Of a stretch of 29,296 nucleotides of DNA, positions 1-7,289 are shown piece by piece. The DNA is taken from the NCBI GenBank assembly GCA_934234035.1, contig CAKQHH010000022.1, positions 1 through 29,296 on the forward strand, in the 5' to 3' direction. This stretch comes from an uncultured Clostridia bacterium. Its GTDB lineage: Bacteria > Bacillota > Clostridia > Peptostreptococcales > Anaerovoracaceae. A model generated the notes under the pieces. It saw only the letters and a program-made list of their open reading frames with translations. It did not search any database and was not told where the DNA came from. How positions within the stretch are numbered: the stretch's first letter is position 1; every line of letters begins with the position of its first letter. The position numbers and the translations under genes are program-made.

Positions 1-188
1 CTTTGCACCAAGTCTTCGGCCCTTTCCCGCGCTCTGCAGCTTCGGACTTGGTGCAAGGACTCCCGCAAAGCCTTATTTCTCCGTTTCTTTTGCACCAAGT
101 CTTCGGCCCTTTCCCGCGCTCTGCAGCTTCGGACTTGGTGCAAGGACTCCCGCAAAGCCTTATTCCTCCGTTTCCTTTGCACCAAGTC
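1..188 (+). repeat. Palindromic repeat array, arm type GACTTGGTG (87-bp period)
   Basis: Two complete 57-bp elements (45-101 and 132-188) and the end of a third (to 14) recur at exactly 87 bp. Each starts with GACTTGGTGCAA and ends with its reverse complement TTGCACCAAGTC. Between the arms lies the core CCCGCAAAGCCTTATT followed by TCCGTTTC. The 30-bp linkers between elements are also near-identical. The period is not a multiple of three, so the open frames across it are not credible genes. The core is on the plus strand. The same core recurs at 5907-7177, 12751-13073 and 29122-29296. Confidence 0.9.
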
Positions 189-205
189 TTCGGCCCTTTC
201 CCCAC

Positions 206-441
206 GGCACCGAGCCCGCTCGGTGCCGCCCCAATCGGAAAGCACTTCCGGGGCACATCCCTCCCATTTCCACAAAAGCAAAAGGAAGCGGCACCCGCGG
301 CGCCGCTTCCCACTTCTTCCCCTATTCGAAGGAAATCCCCGGCCGGGGATTTCCGACTGCTCTTTTCCACGGAAAACCCATAGGCATCCCGGAGGGGTTT
401 TCCGGCAGAAATTCCCGTTTTTATTCTTGCAGGGGAATTTC
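206..441. repeat. Run of five consecutive inverted repeats downstream of the YerB-like gene
   Basis: This gene-free stretch holds five hairpins in a row: 206-227 (10-bp arms GGCACCGAGC, 2-nt loop), 284-310 (GGAAGCGGC arms), 331-354 (a 24-bp perfect palindrome starting GGAAATCCCC), 371-403 (GGAAAACCC arms) and 408-441 (GAAATTCCC arms). Several arms are variants of GGAAAnCCC. Their function is unknown. They lie just 3' of the minus-strand gene ending at 503. Confidence 0.75.
273..310 (-). terminator. Possible intrinsic terminator for the YerB-like lipoprotein gene
   Basis: On the minus strand a stem with GGAAGCGGC/GCCGCTTCC arms is followed at once by TTTTGCTTTT. It is the only hairpin downstream of the gene ending at 503 with a clear T-rich tail, about 190 bp from the stop codon. 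Confidence 0.45.
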
Positions 442-502
442 CGTCATGTCTTCCCGGAGGGACTCCCGGCGAATACTCCGAATGGGACCCCCGAAAAGAT
501 TC

Positions 503-1639
503 CTATTTCTCCTTCTCTTCCGACTTCTTTTCCTTCAGCGGGTCGATCTTTACCTTGCCGCCGTTGTTGGAGGAAGCCCAGCCGATCCAGGTTTTGCCCG
601 GGTTCAGGGCAACCATCTTCTTCTCCGGCTCGGAATCCTCATCGTCCTTGTCGGAATCCTTTTTCTCCACCAGAGTGAACAGCTCCAACTGATTGTCCTC
701 GTTCACATCCCATTGGATATCCTTTACGGTGCCGTTGCTGATCAGCTTCGCCTTGCCGCCGGCCAGCTTGTAGTCGCAGTAGGTCACGCCCTGGCCCGTA
801 CCGTGGTAATTGGATTTTGTGATGTACTGGGTCTTGTCGAAGAGAATCAGCAGGTTCTCCCGGCTCAGATTGTTCTCAAAATCCTTCGTCTCATACTGTC
901 CGGATTCCTGGTTGTAGGTCCATACCGCATCCTCAAAACTCCGGCTGGACCAGGTGAGGGTCACCTTTCCGCAAGTGTTTTTGCTCAGATCCCGAACGCC
1001 CTTGCCGAACTTCAGTTGCGTTACTTTCTTCTTGGTCTTGGTGCGGAACTTCTTGTCCTTGATGGCATCCGCCACCTTGTCGCCGTGAAGCACGCCGGTG
1101 TGCTCCGAAGAAACGTCCCGGCTGTTGTCCCGGCTGTACAGATCCACCTTGCCGCTGTAGGTCATCTGGTTGATGTGGTCCACCTTATCTTCCTTGAAAA
1201 CGGTATTCGCACCCTTATACTCCGAGGAAGACGAACTCTGTCCCCAGTGAATGAAAATCGCGTCGAACAGTTCCGAGAACTTGATGTACGGCGGACGGGC
1301 ACTTCTCATCGGGCCGATCTTCTTCGGCAGCTTGTTGTAGTCCGCATAGAACCAAAGGGTACGGGTAATTCCACCCTCCACTTCGCCCTGTAAAATAATA
1401 TCCGGGGAGTACTTCTTGTCCGTCATTCCCCACTGCGGGCGGGCATCCGGAGCGTTTTCCACCACCAGCGCCACCGGGCGAATGCCCTGAGCTGCGGAAT
1501 CGAACTTCTCGGATCCGGTCAGCGGGTTCCGAACCGGTTCCGGCTTCGCCTCTTCCTTCTTGGAGCAGCCGGTCATCGCGGTCGCCGCAAGAATCACCAT
1601 CATCAAGCATGAAATCAGGATTTTGGATCGTTTCTTCAT
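503..1639 (-). CDS. YerB-like DUF3048 lipoprotein
   Basis: A 378-residue secreted lipoprotein. The N-terminus has a Lys/Arg-rich start, a hydrophobic stretch (about residues 7-21) and a lipobox ending at Cys25 (AMTGC), so it should be anchored to the outer face of the membrane. The mature part carries the DUF3048 signature region (IRPVALVVENAPDARPQWG, then PMRSARPP and FIHWGQSSSS), as in Bacillus YerB. The family has no established biochemical role. The start at 1639 is supported by AAGGA about 10 nt upstream. The acidic/Lys-rich C-terminus (about 325-378) looks disordered. It follows the two-component pair on the same strand after a 74-bp gap that contains its own promoter. Confidence 0.85.
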   Translation of the reverse strand: MKKRSKILISCLMMVILAATAMTGCSKKEEAKPEPVRNPLTGSEKFDSAAQGIRPVALVVENAPDARPQWGMTDKKYSPDIILQGEVEGGITRTLWFYADYNKLPKKIGPMRSARPPYIKFSELFDAIFIHWGQSSSSSEYKGANTVFKEDKVDHINQMTYSGKVDLYSRDNSRDVSSEHTGVLHGDKVADAIKDKKFRTKTKKKVTQLKFGKGVRDLSKNTCGKVTLTWSSRSFEDAVWTYNQESGQYETKDFENNLSRENLLILFDKTQYITKSNYHGTGQGVTYCDYKLAGGKAKLISNGTVKDIQWDVNEDNQLELFTLVEKKDSDKDDEDSEPEKKMVALNPGKTWIGWASSNNGGKVKIDPLKEKKSEEKEK

Positions 1640-1679
1640 TTCTCTGCGTTTCCTTTCTCATCCATAAAATTATGTTTTT

Positions 1680-1709
1680 ATAATACACCATTTCCGGCAG
1701 TATCGGCAA
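1680..1709 (-). promoter_or_regulatory. Predicted promoter of the YerB-like gene
   Basis: On the minus strand TTGCCG (1709-1704) lies 18 bp before TATTAT (1685-1680), about 40 bp upstream of the start codon at 1639. This would let the lipoprotein be expressed separately from the two-component genes. Confidence 0.5.
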
Positions 1710-1713
1710 GGTG

Positions 1714-2412
1714 CTATTCATCCTTCAGGCGATAGCCCACACCGATTTCCGTCACGATGTACTCCGGCTTGCCCGGCACCTTCTCGATTTTCCGGCGAAG
1801 CCCCGCCATCAGTGCCCGCAGGGACTGGGTGTTGTCCCCGTAGCTCACGCCGTACAGCTCGTCCAGCAGCGTCCGGGTGGTGATCACCTTTCCGATGTTG
1901 TGGAACAGCAGCTCCAGCAGCTGATATTCCAGCGGGGTGACGTGCAGGAGGTTCCCATCCAGAGTCACTTCCTTTTTATCGAAATTGATCTTCAGTCCCC
2001 GCACCGAAACCTCTGCCCCCGTCCGGCTCCGCTCTTCCCGAATCAAGTGGCGCCGCAGCACCCGAATCCGCGCCATCAGCTCCGACTCGGAGAAGGGCTT
2101 GGTGATGTAATCCTCCGCGCCCCGGTCCAGGGCCTCGATTTTGTCCTCTTCCTTATCCCGCGCCGACACCACGATAATCGGAATATCCGAAAACTTCCGA
2201 ACCCGCCGAATCAGGTCCAGCCCGTCTCCGTCCGGAAGCCCCAGGTCCAGCACCATGATATCCGGTTTTTTGGACCGCATCTTCCGTACCGCTTCTTCCA
2301 CGCCGCCGGCCGTCAGCACGCCGAATCCCGCCGTCATCAGCGAGTAGGCGATAAAATCCTGAATCTGCCGGTCGTCTTCCACAATCATAATAAGTTCTTT
2401 TGTCTGTTTCAC
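1714..2412 (-). CDS. OmpR/KdpE-family response regulator
   Basis: A 232-residue DNA-binding response regulator. The receiver domain (about 5-120) has the acidic pair ED/D near residues 12-14, phospho-acceptor Asp56 (VLDLGLPDGDG) and the conserved Lys105 (ITKPF). A winged-helix OmpR-type effector domain fills about 135-230 and ends in the typical VGYRL motif. The start codon is GTG at 2412 and overlaps the TGA of the kinase gene as GTGA, so the two proteins are likely translationally coupled and are cognate partners. The sequence is KdpE-like. No kdpFABC genes are present in the window, so potassium control cannot be claimed. Confidence 0.9.
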   Translation of the reverse strand: MKQTKELIMIVEDDRQIQDFIAYSLMTAGFGVLTAGGVEEAVRKMRSKKPDIMVLDLGLPDGDGLDLIRRVRKFSDIPIIVVSARDKEEDKIEALDRGAEDYITKPFSESELMARIRVLRRHLIREERSRTGAEVSVRGLKINFDKKEVTLDGNLLHVTPLEYQLLELLFHNIGKVITTRTLLDELYGVSYGDNTQSLRALMAGLRRKIEKVPGKPEYIVTEIGVGYRLKDE

Positions 2413-3944
2413 TGTTCTCCCTCCATGGGCAACGTAAAAATAATTTCCGCCCCGGGCATATCTTTCCGGTTTCTCGCCAAAATCCGACCGCCGTGGGCTT
2501 TCACGATGGAATGGCAGATGGAAAGGCCCAAGCCGAACCCTCGATACACCACCTGATCGCTTCGATTGGACTGATAAAACGGTTCAAAGAGCCGATCCAA
2601 GTGCTCCGGATTGATACCCATTCCCCGGTCTCGCACGGTGAACACCGCATCCTTCCCCTTCCGTTCCAGGATGACCGCCACCCCATCCTTCCTCTTGGTA
2701 TGGTGAATGGCATTTTCCAGCAGGTTGGTAATGGCCTGCTGAATCAGGGAGGCATCCATGGGAACCATGAGGATTTCCTCCGGTACGGATACCTGGATGT
2801 CGTATTCCGGGTGGTGCACCTCCGTCAGCTGCACCGCCGCACCGATGACTTCCTCCGCCACTTCCACTTCCTTCTTGATCTCCACGCCGCTTTCCAGGCG
2901 AGTGATGCCCAGCACGTTTTCCACCATGCCCGACAGGTTCTGGGCATCGTCGTAAATGTTCTTCGCCATGCGGTACCGGTAATCTTCCGGCTTGGATGCT
3001 TTCATCAGCATCTCCGCGTTTCCGGAAATACTGGTGAGGGGGGTTCGGATATCGTGAGAAATGGAGCGAAGCAGGGTGGAGCGGAACCGCTCCTGGGTGG
3101 CCTCTTCCCGGGCCTGAAGTCGCAGCTCCGCCGTGCGGAACCGGTCCAGCGCCATCCCGATATTATCGATGATGGAGCGCATAAGGTGGAGCTGTGTCCG
3201 GTCCAGGTTTTCCTGTTCCGCCAACCGAATTCGAATCGCACCCATCAGACCGGCGTGACCGCGCAGGGGCCATTCGTAATATTGTTTTCCCCGTACGAAA
3301 ATTGTTTTACCGTTCTGAATCCGCTGCCGCACGTTTTCATCCTCTTCCATTGGATACCAGGTGAGGGCCGTTCGGTGCCCCACCGTCTGGAAGACGTATC
3401 TGCTGCCGGGCTTGCCGCTTGGATCGTACGCCACGTAGCCGGCGGCGCAGCCCACGCCTTCGTTGATGGCGGACAGGGCGATTCCGATGATGGCCTCCGC
3501 GCTTTTGGCGCCGGCCAGGTCGTTGTTCAATTGCAGCAGCTGTTCCGTTAAGGCCTCCTTTTCCCGGGCAATCAGGGCTTCCTGGCGAACCTGAGAAATG
3601 AGTCCGCTGGTGACCAGCGCCACCGCAATCATGACGCCCATGGTGAGGAGATATCGGGGCGGGGTGGTCATGTCATAAGAAAATTTTGGCGATGCAAAGA
3701 AATAATAGTACACCATGGTGGACCCGATGGAGGCGATGACCCCAAGACTGAATCGTCCGGTTCGCCACACCACCAGGAACACGCAGAGCAGGTACAGCAT
3801 GATGGTGGCTTCGGAGGAAATCAATTTCAGGGAAACCGCGTACGCCACCAGGGAGGTGGCGCCGAAGATTCCGCACATTATGGCGATGTGATTGAAGAGG
3901 GAATTGTCTTCCTTTTCTTCCGGAGATTTCCAATACTTTTCCAT
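2409..3944 (-). CDS. KdpD-like membrane sensor histidine kinase, short form
   Basis: A 511-residue sensor kinase. Four membrane segments (about 18-118) form a DUF4118-type domain as in KdpD, followed by a coiled linker and a GAF-like region (about 145-270). A HisKA domain has His297 in SISHDIRTPL. The ATPase domain shows the N box (NLLENAIHH, 407-415), G1 (DRGMGI, 439-444) and G2 (GFGLGLSI, 469-476). The N-terminal KdpD/Usp cytoplasmic domains of full-length KdpD (about 900 residues) are absent. The start at 3944 has GAGGAAA 4-5 nt upstream. It overlaps the regulator gene by 4 nt. Its signal is not deducible. Confidence 0.88.
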   Translation of the reverse strand: MEKYWKSPEEKEDNSLFNHIAIMCGIFGATSLVAYAVSLKLISSEATIMLYLLCVFLVVWRTGRFSLGVIASIGSTMVYYYFFASPKFSYDMTTPPRYLLTMGVMIAVALVTSGLISQVRQEALIAREKEALTEQLLQLNNDLAGAKSAEAIIGIALSAINEGVGCAAGYVAYDPSGKPGSRYVFQTVGHRTALTWYPMEEDENVRQRIQNGKTIFVRGKQYYEWPLRGHAGLMGAIRIRLAEQENLDRTQLHLMRSIIDNIGMALDRFRTAELRLQAREEATQERFRSTLLRSISHDIRTPLTSISGNAEMLMKASKPEDYRYRMAKNIYDDAQNLSGMVENVLGITRLESGVEIKKEVEVAEEVIGAAVQLTEVHHPEYDIQVSVPEEILMVPMDASLIQQAITNLLENAIHHTKRKDGVAVILERKGKDAVFTVRDRGMGINPEHLDRLFEPFYQSNRSDQVVYRGFGLGLSICHSIVKAHGGRILARNRKDMPGAEIIFTLPMEGEQ

Positions 3945-3971
3945 TGTTTCCTCACTCAGATTGTGTATAAT
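3944..3971 (+). promoter_or_regulatory. Promoter of the CvpA-family gene, overlapping a divergent promoter
   Basis: TTGTTT (3944-3949) and TATAAT (3966-3971) are separated by 16 bp. The predicted transcript start is at or within a base of the ATG at 3978. On the opposite strand TATTAT (3972-3967) is a candidate -10 for the sensor kinase gene, so the two promoters would share the same few bases and compete. Confidence 0.55.
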
Positions 3972-3977
3972 ACAGCT

Positions 3978-4610
3978 ATGATATTAGATATAATTGTGAT
4001 TCTTATTTTTATAATTTTTGCCGTTCGAGGAAAATCCCGGGGATTGGGGGAGTCCCTGATTCGCCTGGCCGCCATGGTGGCCGGCATTGCTTTGGCGACG
4101 GCCTTTACCCGGCCCCTCAGCGCCCTGATTCGGAAAACATCCCTGCAGGCCTCCATGCAGCAGGGGCTGGAAAATATTTTCCAAGGCTCCACCGTGAACC
4201 TGCTGGACTTTATCCCAAAGGCCCTGGAAGACACCCTTCAGAACTTCGGTGTTTCGGACCTTCCCTTTGAGGTAAGCCATTTTACGACCACCGCGGTTCT
4301 CGTGCTGTCCTTCCTGCTGATCACCACCGGGGTCAGCTTGGTTTCCCTGTTCCTCCGCCGGCGGCTGCACGTCGCCCGGAAGAAAGGTACCGTCATCGGC
4401 AGCACCGACTCCCTCGCCGGTTTTGCGGTGGGCGTGCTGAAGGGGACCCTGTTCGTCTTTCTGTTCCTGGCATTTATGTTTCCGTTGGCGGGCATCTTCC
4501 TCCCGGATCGGATTCAGGCCATCAACGAACAGCTGAACAGCTCCTATATCGCCGGTCCCCTCTACGACATCAATCCGCTGCTTTTATTGCTGAAAAAATT
4601 CTCGCTGTAA
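3978..4610 (+). CDS. CvpA-family membrane protein, apparently leaderless
   Basis: A 210-residue integral membrane protein with four hydrophobic segments. The N-terminal pattern (ILDIIVILIFIIFAVRGKSRGLGESLIRLAAMVAGI) is characteristic of the CvpA/colicin V production family: a first helix, then a G-x-x-x-G region and a second helix. Family members have loosely defined roles in envelope and peptidoglycan-related processes. An open frame extends upstream to 3888, but that part overlaps the divergent kinase gene. The ATG at 3978 fits the family start. There is no Shine-Dalgarno sequence and the -10 box ends 6 nt before the ATG. A strong terminator follows. Confidence 0.8.
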   Translation: MILDIIVILIFIIFAVRGKSRGLGESLIRLAAMVAGIALATAFTRPLSALIRKTSLQASMQQGLENIFQGSTVNLLDFIPKALEDTLQNFGVSDLPFEVSHFTTTAVLVLSFLLITTGVSLVSLFLRRRLHVARKKGTVIGSTDSLAGFAVGVLKGTLFVFLFLAFMFPLAGIFLPDRIQAINEQLNSSYIAGPLYDINPLLLLLKKFSL

Positions 4611-4621
4611 GCGTATGCACG

Positions 4622-4650
4622 GCGGCGCCCCTTCGGGCGCCGCTTTTTTT
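4622..4650 (+). terminator. Intrinsic terminator of the CvpA-family gene
   Basis: A 9-bp GC stem (GCGGCGCCC / GGGCGCCGC) with a CTTC loop is followed by seven T. It lies between two convergent genes. The T tract shows that it serves the plus strand. Confidence 0.9.
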
Positions 4651-4657
4651 CGTTCCG

Positions 4658-5731
4658 CTAATTCAATGTGGCCTTCAGAATTACCGGGTTGTGGTCGGAA
4701 TTCTTGAAGTTGAGATTCTCTGTTTTTATGGAATCCACCTGCAGATTCTTGGACAGGATAAAACCGTCCAGCATGTAGTAGTAGCAGTCCTTTTTGTCCG
4801 CGTTCTTGTAGACTTTGTCCAGGGAACGGCAGGTCGGATTGCTGTTGTCCATCAGCAGGTTCCAGTCCTTGCCGAAATCCTTTGTGTCAATCTTGCCCGG
4901 GGTCCAAATGTCCTCGCTGCTCGGATATTTTCCGATGTCCACGTTGGAGAAGGTCTGGTTAAAGTCTCCGCCGGCAATCACGTAATTGCCCTTCTTCTGT
5001 TCTTCCTCCATCACCTTCAGCAGGGCCTTCGTCTGTTCCACCTTGCCCTCGCCGTTGTCGTAGGCTTCCAGGTGCAGGTTGATCATCACCAGCTCTTTCT
5101 TGGTTCCCGCAATCGGTACCCGGTTCACCATCAGGCAGCGCTTCAGGTTCGCGATGCGCACCGGCCATTCAAATGGGCACGGCAGGCTGATTCGGGTGGA
5201 ATCGGTCTGGGCAAAACGGGACAAAGTCATGATTCCGCTGTCCACGCGGCCGATTGGCGGCCACGGATACGGCACGTATCTCACCTTAAAGTTGTTTGCA
5301 AAAGTAGACTGGTATCCGTCCATGGATTCCGCAATGTCCTGTTGTTCATCGGTATGATGGGCACGGGTGGAAAAACGATCCACTTCCTGCAGGAACATCA
5401 CATCCGCCTTCTGACTCTTCAGTTCGTCGATAATTCCCTGCATGTTTTCCTGCACCCGCTCTGCAGAAGCGGTGGTCACCTGGCTTCCGCCGTCCATAAA
5501 GAAATCCGCATTGTCTCCCAAAGCGCCGTAGCCGATGTTCCAGCTCATCACCTTGATGGTGGATCCCGCCTTCAGGGAGTCAAAGGTATCCTCTGCCAGG
5601 CTGTCGATTTTTACCTTCTCCGTGCTCTCCGGCCGATACTCCATTGCCGTCAGCACGATGAACAGCATCAGCAGCAGAACCACCAGCGTGATGAAGAAGG
5701 CGCCCACTAAACGAGCGATTTTGTTAAGCAT
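4658..5731 (-). CDS. Membrane-anchored endonuclease/exonuclease/phosphatase-family protein
   Basis: A 357-residue protein with one N-terminal membrane segment (about 9-30) and an extracytoplasmic Mg-dependent hydrolase domain. The expected catalytic positions are all visible: Asn65 (SWNIGYG), Glu116 (LQEVDR), Asp165 (VDSGIMTLSR), His220 (INLHLEA), Asp256/Asn258 (GGDFNQ), Asp322 (LDGFI) and Asp346-His347 (SDHNPV). The fold covers DNases, sphingomyelinases and inositol phosphatases, so the substrate cannot be named from sequence. The location outside the membrane favours a phosphodiesterase role over DNA repair. The start at 5731 has AGGAGA 7 nt upstream. The gene appears monocistronic. Confidence 0.87.
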   Translation of the reverse strand: MLNKIARLVGAFFITLVVLLLMLFIVLTAMEYRPESTEKVKIDSLAEDTFDSLKAGSTIKVMSWNIGYGALGDNADFFMDGGSQVTTASAERVQENMQGIIDELKSQKADVMFLQEVDRFSTRAHHTDEQQDIAESMDGYQSTFANNFKVRYVPYPWPPIGRVDSGIMTLSRFAQTDSTRISLPCPFEWPVRIANLKRCLMVNRVPIAGTKKELVMINLHLEAYDNGEGKVEQTKALLKVMEEEQKKGNYVIAGGDFNQTFSNVDIGKYPSSEDIWTPGKIDTKDFGKDWNLLMDNSNPTCRSLDKVYKNADKKDCYYYMLDGFILSKNLQVDSIKTENLNFKNSDHNPVILKATLN

Positions 5732-5826
5732 GTTCTTTCTCCTATTATTATCCCCCCAGTTATAAGTTGCTTGCTTCTCGTCCCTTTCCTTTGCCCGAAT
5801 CGGCCGCTCGCCAATCGGGCCATTTC

Positions 5827-5855
5827 ATTATACCTTTTTTGTAAATTGATGAAAA
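5827..5855 (-). promoter_or_regulatory. Predicted promoter of the endonuclease/exonuclease/phosphatase gene
   Basis: On the minus strand TTTTCA (5855-5850) is followed after 17 bp by a consensus TATAAT (5832-5827). The transcript would have a leader of about 90 nt that contains an imperfect GCCCGA/TCGGGC stem near 5793-5821. Confidence 0.5.
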
Positions 5856-5865
5856 GCATAACCGC

Positions 5866-5885
5866 AAAAAGAGCCCCGGCGGCTC
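5866..5885 (-). terminator. Weak minus-strand terminator at the edge of the repeat array
   Basis: The stem GAGCC/GGCTC (5871-5885) is followed on the minus strand by five T (5870-5866). It would stop any transcript leaving the 5907-7177 repeat array leftwards before it reaches the phosphatase-family promoter. Confidence 0.4.
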
Positions 5886-5906
5886 CTGTCCGGCGAACGA
5901 GGGGTA

Positions 5907-6563
5907 GACGTGGTGCGTCGCTCCCCGCAAACCCTTATTCTTTCGTCGCCGGGCACCACGTCTTCCGGGTCCAAGGCGCCGACGGCGGGCCGGACGTGGT
6001 GTGCCCCTCCCCGCAATCCCTTATTCCTTCGTCGCCGAGCACCACGTCTTCTGGGGCCAAGGCGCCGACGGTGGAGCGGACGTGGTGCGCCCCGACCCGC
6101 AATCCCTTATTCCTTCGTCGCCGGGCACCACGTCTTCCGGGGCCAAGGCGCCGACGGCGGGCCGGACGTGGTGCGCCCCGACCCGCAATCCCTTATTCTT
6201 TCGTCGTCAAGCACCACGCCTTCCGGGGCCAAGGCGCCGACGGCGGGCCGGACGTGGTGCGCCCCGACCCGCAATCCCTTATTCTTTCGTCGCCGGGCAC
6301 CACGTCTTCCGGGTCCAAGACGCCGACGGCGGGCCGGACGTGGTGCGCCCCGACCCGCAATCCCTTATTCTTTCGTCGCCGGGCACCACGTCTTTCGGGG
6401 CCAAGGCGCCAGCGCCGGGCTGGACGTGGTGCGCCGCTCCCTGCAATCCCTTATTCCTTCGTCGCCAAGCACCACGTCTTCCGGGGCCGGGGCAGGTTGG
6501 CTGGGAGGACGTGGTGCGCCGCTCCCAGCAATCCATTATTCTTTCGTTGCCAAGCACCACATC
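5907..6563 (+). repeat. Eight-copy palindromic repeat array, arm type GACGTGGTG (86-bp period)
   Basis: Eight 56-bp elements start at 5907, 5993, 6079, 6165, 6251, 6337, 6423 and 6508. Each opens with GACGTGGTG and closes with CACCACGTC; copies 4 and 8 have one changed base in the closing arm. The core is CCCGCAAnCCCTTATTC followed by TTCGTCG. The 30-bp linkers are conserved and contain GGCGCC. The array lies in a gene-free region. The arms differ from the GACTTGGTG type by one base that is compensated on the other side, which argues that pairing matters. Confidence 0.93.
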
Positions 6564-6604
6564 TTCCGGGGCCAAGGCGCCGACGGCGGGAAAACGGCGC
6601 CGGT

Positions 6605-6742
6605 GTTGGCGTGGCCTGACGGAAGACAAAGGCTTTGCGAGGAACCAGGCGCCAACTTGGTCGGCCCAGCGCCGGGAAAACGGCGTCGGTGTTGGCGTGG
6701 CCTGACGGTGGAATATGGCTTTGCGAGGAGCCAGGCGCCAAC
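6605..6742 (-). repeat. Two palindromic elements, arm type GTTGGCG, core on minus strand
   Basis: Two 52-bp elements start at 6605 and 6691 (86-bp period), with arms GTTGGCG and CGCCAAC. Between them the minus strand reads CTCGCAAAGCC, the same core as in the other arrays but in the opposite orientation to the neighbouring eight-copy array. Related copies lie at 29122-29296. Confidence 0.88.
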
Positions 6743-6772
6743 ATGGCCGGCTGCGGGGCGAAACGAATCTGA

Positions 6773-7177
6773 GACTTGGTGCAAAGGGAACGGAAGAACA
6801 ATGGCTTGCGGGGTTTCGTGCACCAAGTCCCCGCCGCCCGGATGTCGAAACGGGCTTGAGACTTGGTGCAAAGGTAACGGAGGAACAAGGCTTTGCGGGG
6901 TTTCGTGCACCAAGTCCCCGCCGGCCACGGGGCGAAACGGGCCTGAGACTTGGTGCAAAGGAAACGGAGGCTCAAAGGCTTGCGGGACTTGGTGCACCAA
7001 CTCCCCGCCGGCCCCGCGCCGAAACGGGCCTGAAACTTGGTGCAAAGGGAACGGAGGAACAAGGGCTTGCGGGGTTTCGTGCACCAAGTCCCCGCCGACC
7101 AAGCGCCAAAACGGGCCCGAGGCTTGGTGCAAAGGAAACGGAAGTACAAGGTTTTGCGGGAATTCGTGCACCAAGTC
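6773..7177 (-). repeat. Five-copy palindromic repeat array, arm type GACTTGGTG, core on minus strand
   Basis: Five 57-bp elements start at 6773, 6860, 6947, 7034 and 7121, exactly 87 bp apart. The arms are GACTTGGTGCA/TGCACCAAGTC, as at 1-188, but the core (minus strand CCCCGCAAAGCCTTGTTCC) points the other way. Copies 3, 4 and 5 have arm changes (AACTC, AACTTGGTG, GGCTTGGTG). It continues the 5907-6742 array almost without a break, giving 15 elements in 1.27 kb. Confidence 0.92.
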
Positions 7178-7231
7178 CCCGCCGGCCAAGCCCCTCGCCG
7201 GCGGGGCGGCGCCTAGACCTAGATATGAAAA

Positions 7232-7274
7232 CAACCTGCGCCGGTCCGCCGAAATGGCGGACCGGTGCAGGTTG
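7232..7274 (-). terminator. Terminator of the marR-ABC exporter operon
   Basis: A 19-bp stem with a single mismatch (CAACCTGCgCCGGTCCGCC paired with its complement at 7256-7274) has a 5-nt loop. On the minus strand it is followed by TTTTCAT. It begins 16 bp past the stop codon of the last exporter gene. Confidence 0.85.
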
Positions 7275-7289
7275 CTCTCTTCATTATAT

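Noticed and set aside
3888..3977. N-terminal extension of the CvpA-family protein
   Set aside because: It overlaps the divergent kinase gene and its promoter, and the family begins at the ATG at 3978.
5907..7177. CRISPR array
   Set aside because: The units are 52-57-bp palindromes with conserved, not variable, 30-bp linkers, and no cas genes are present.
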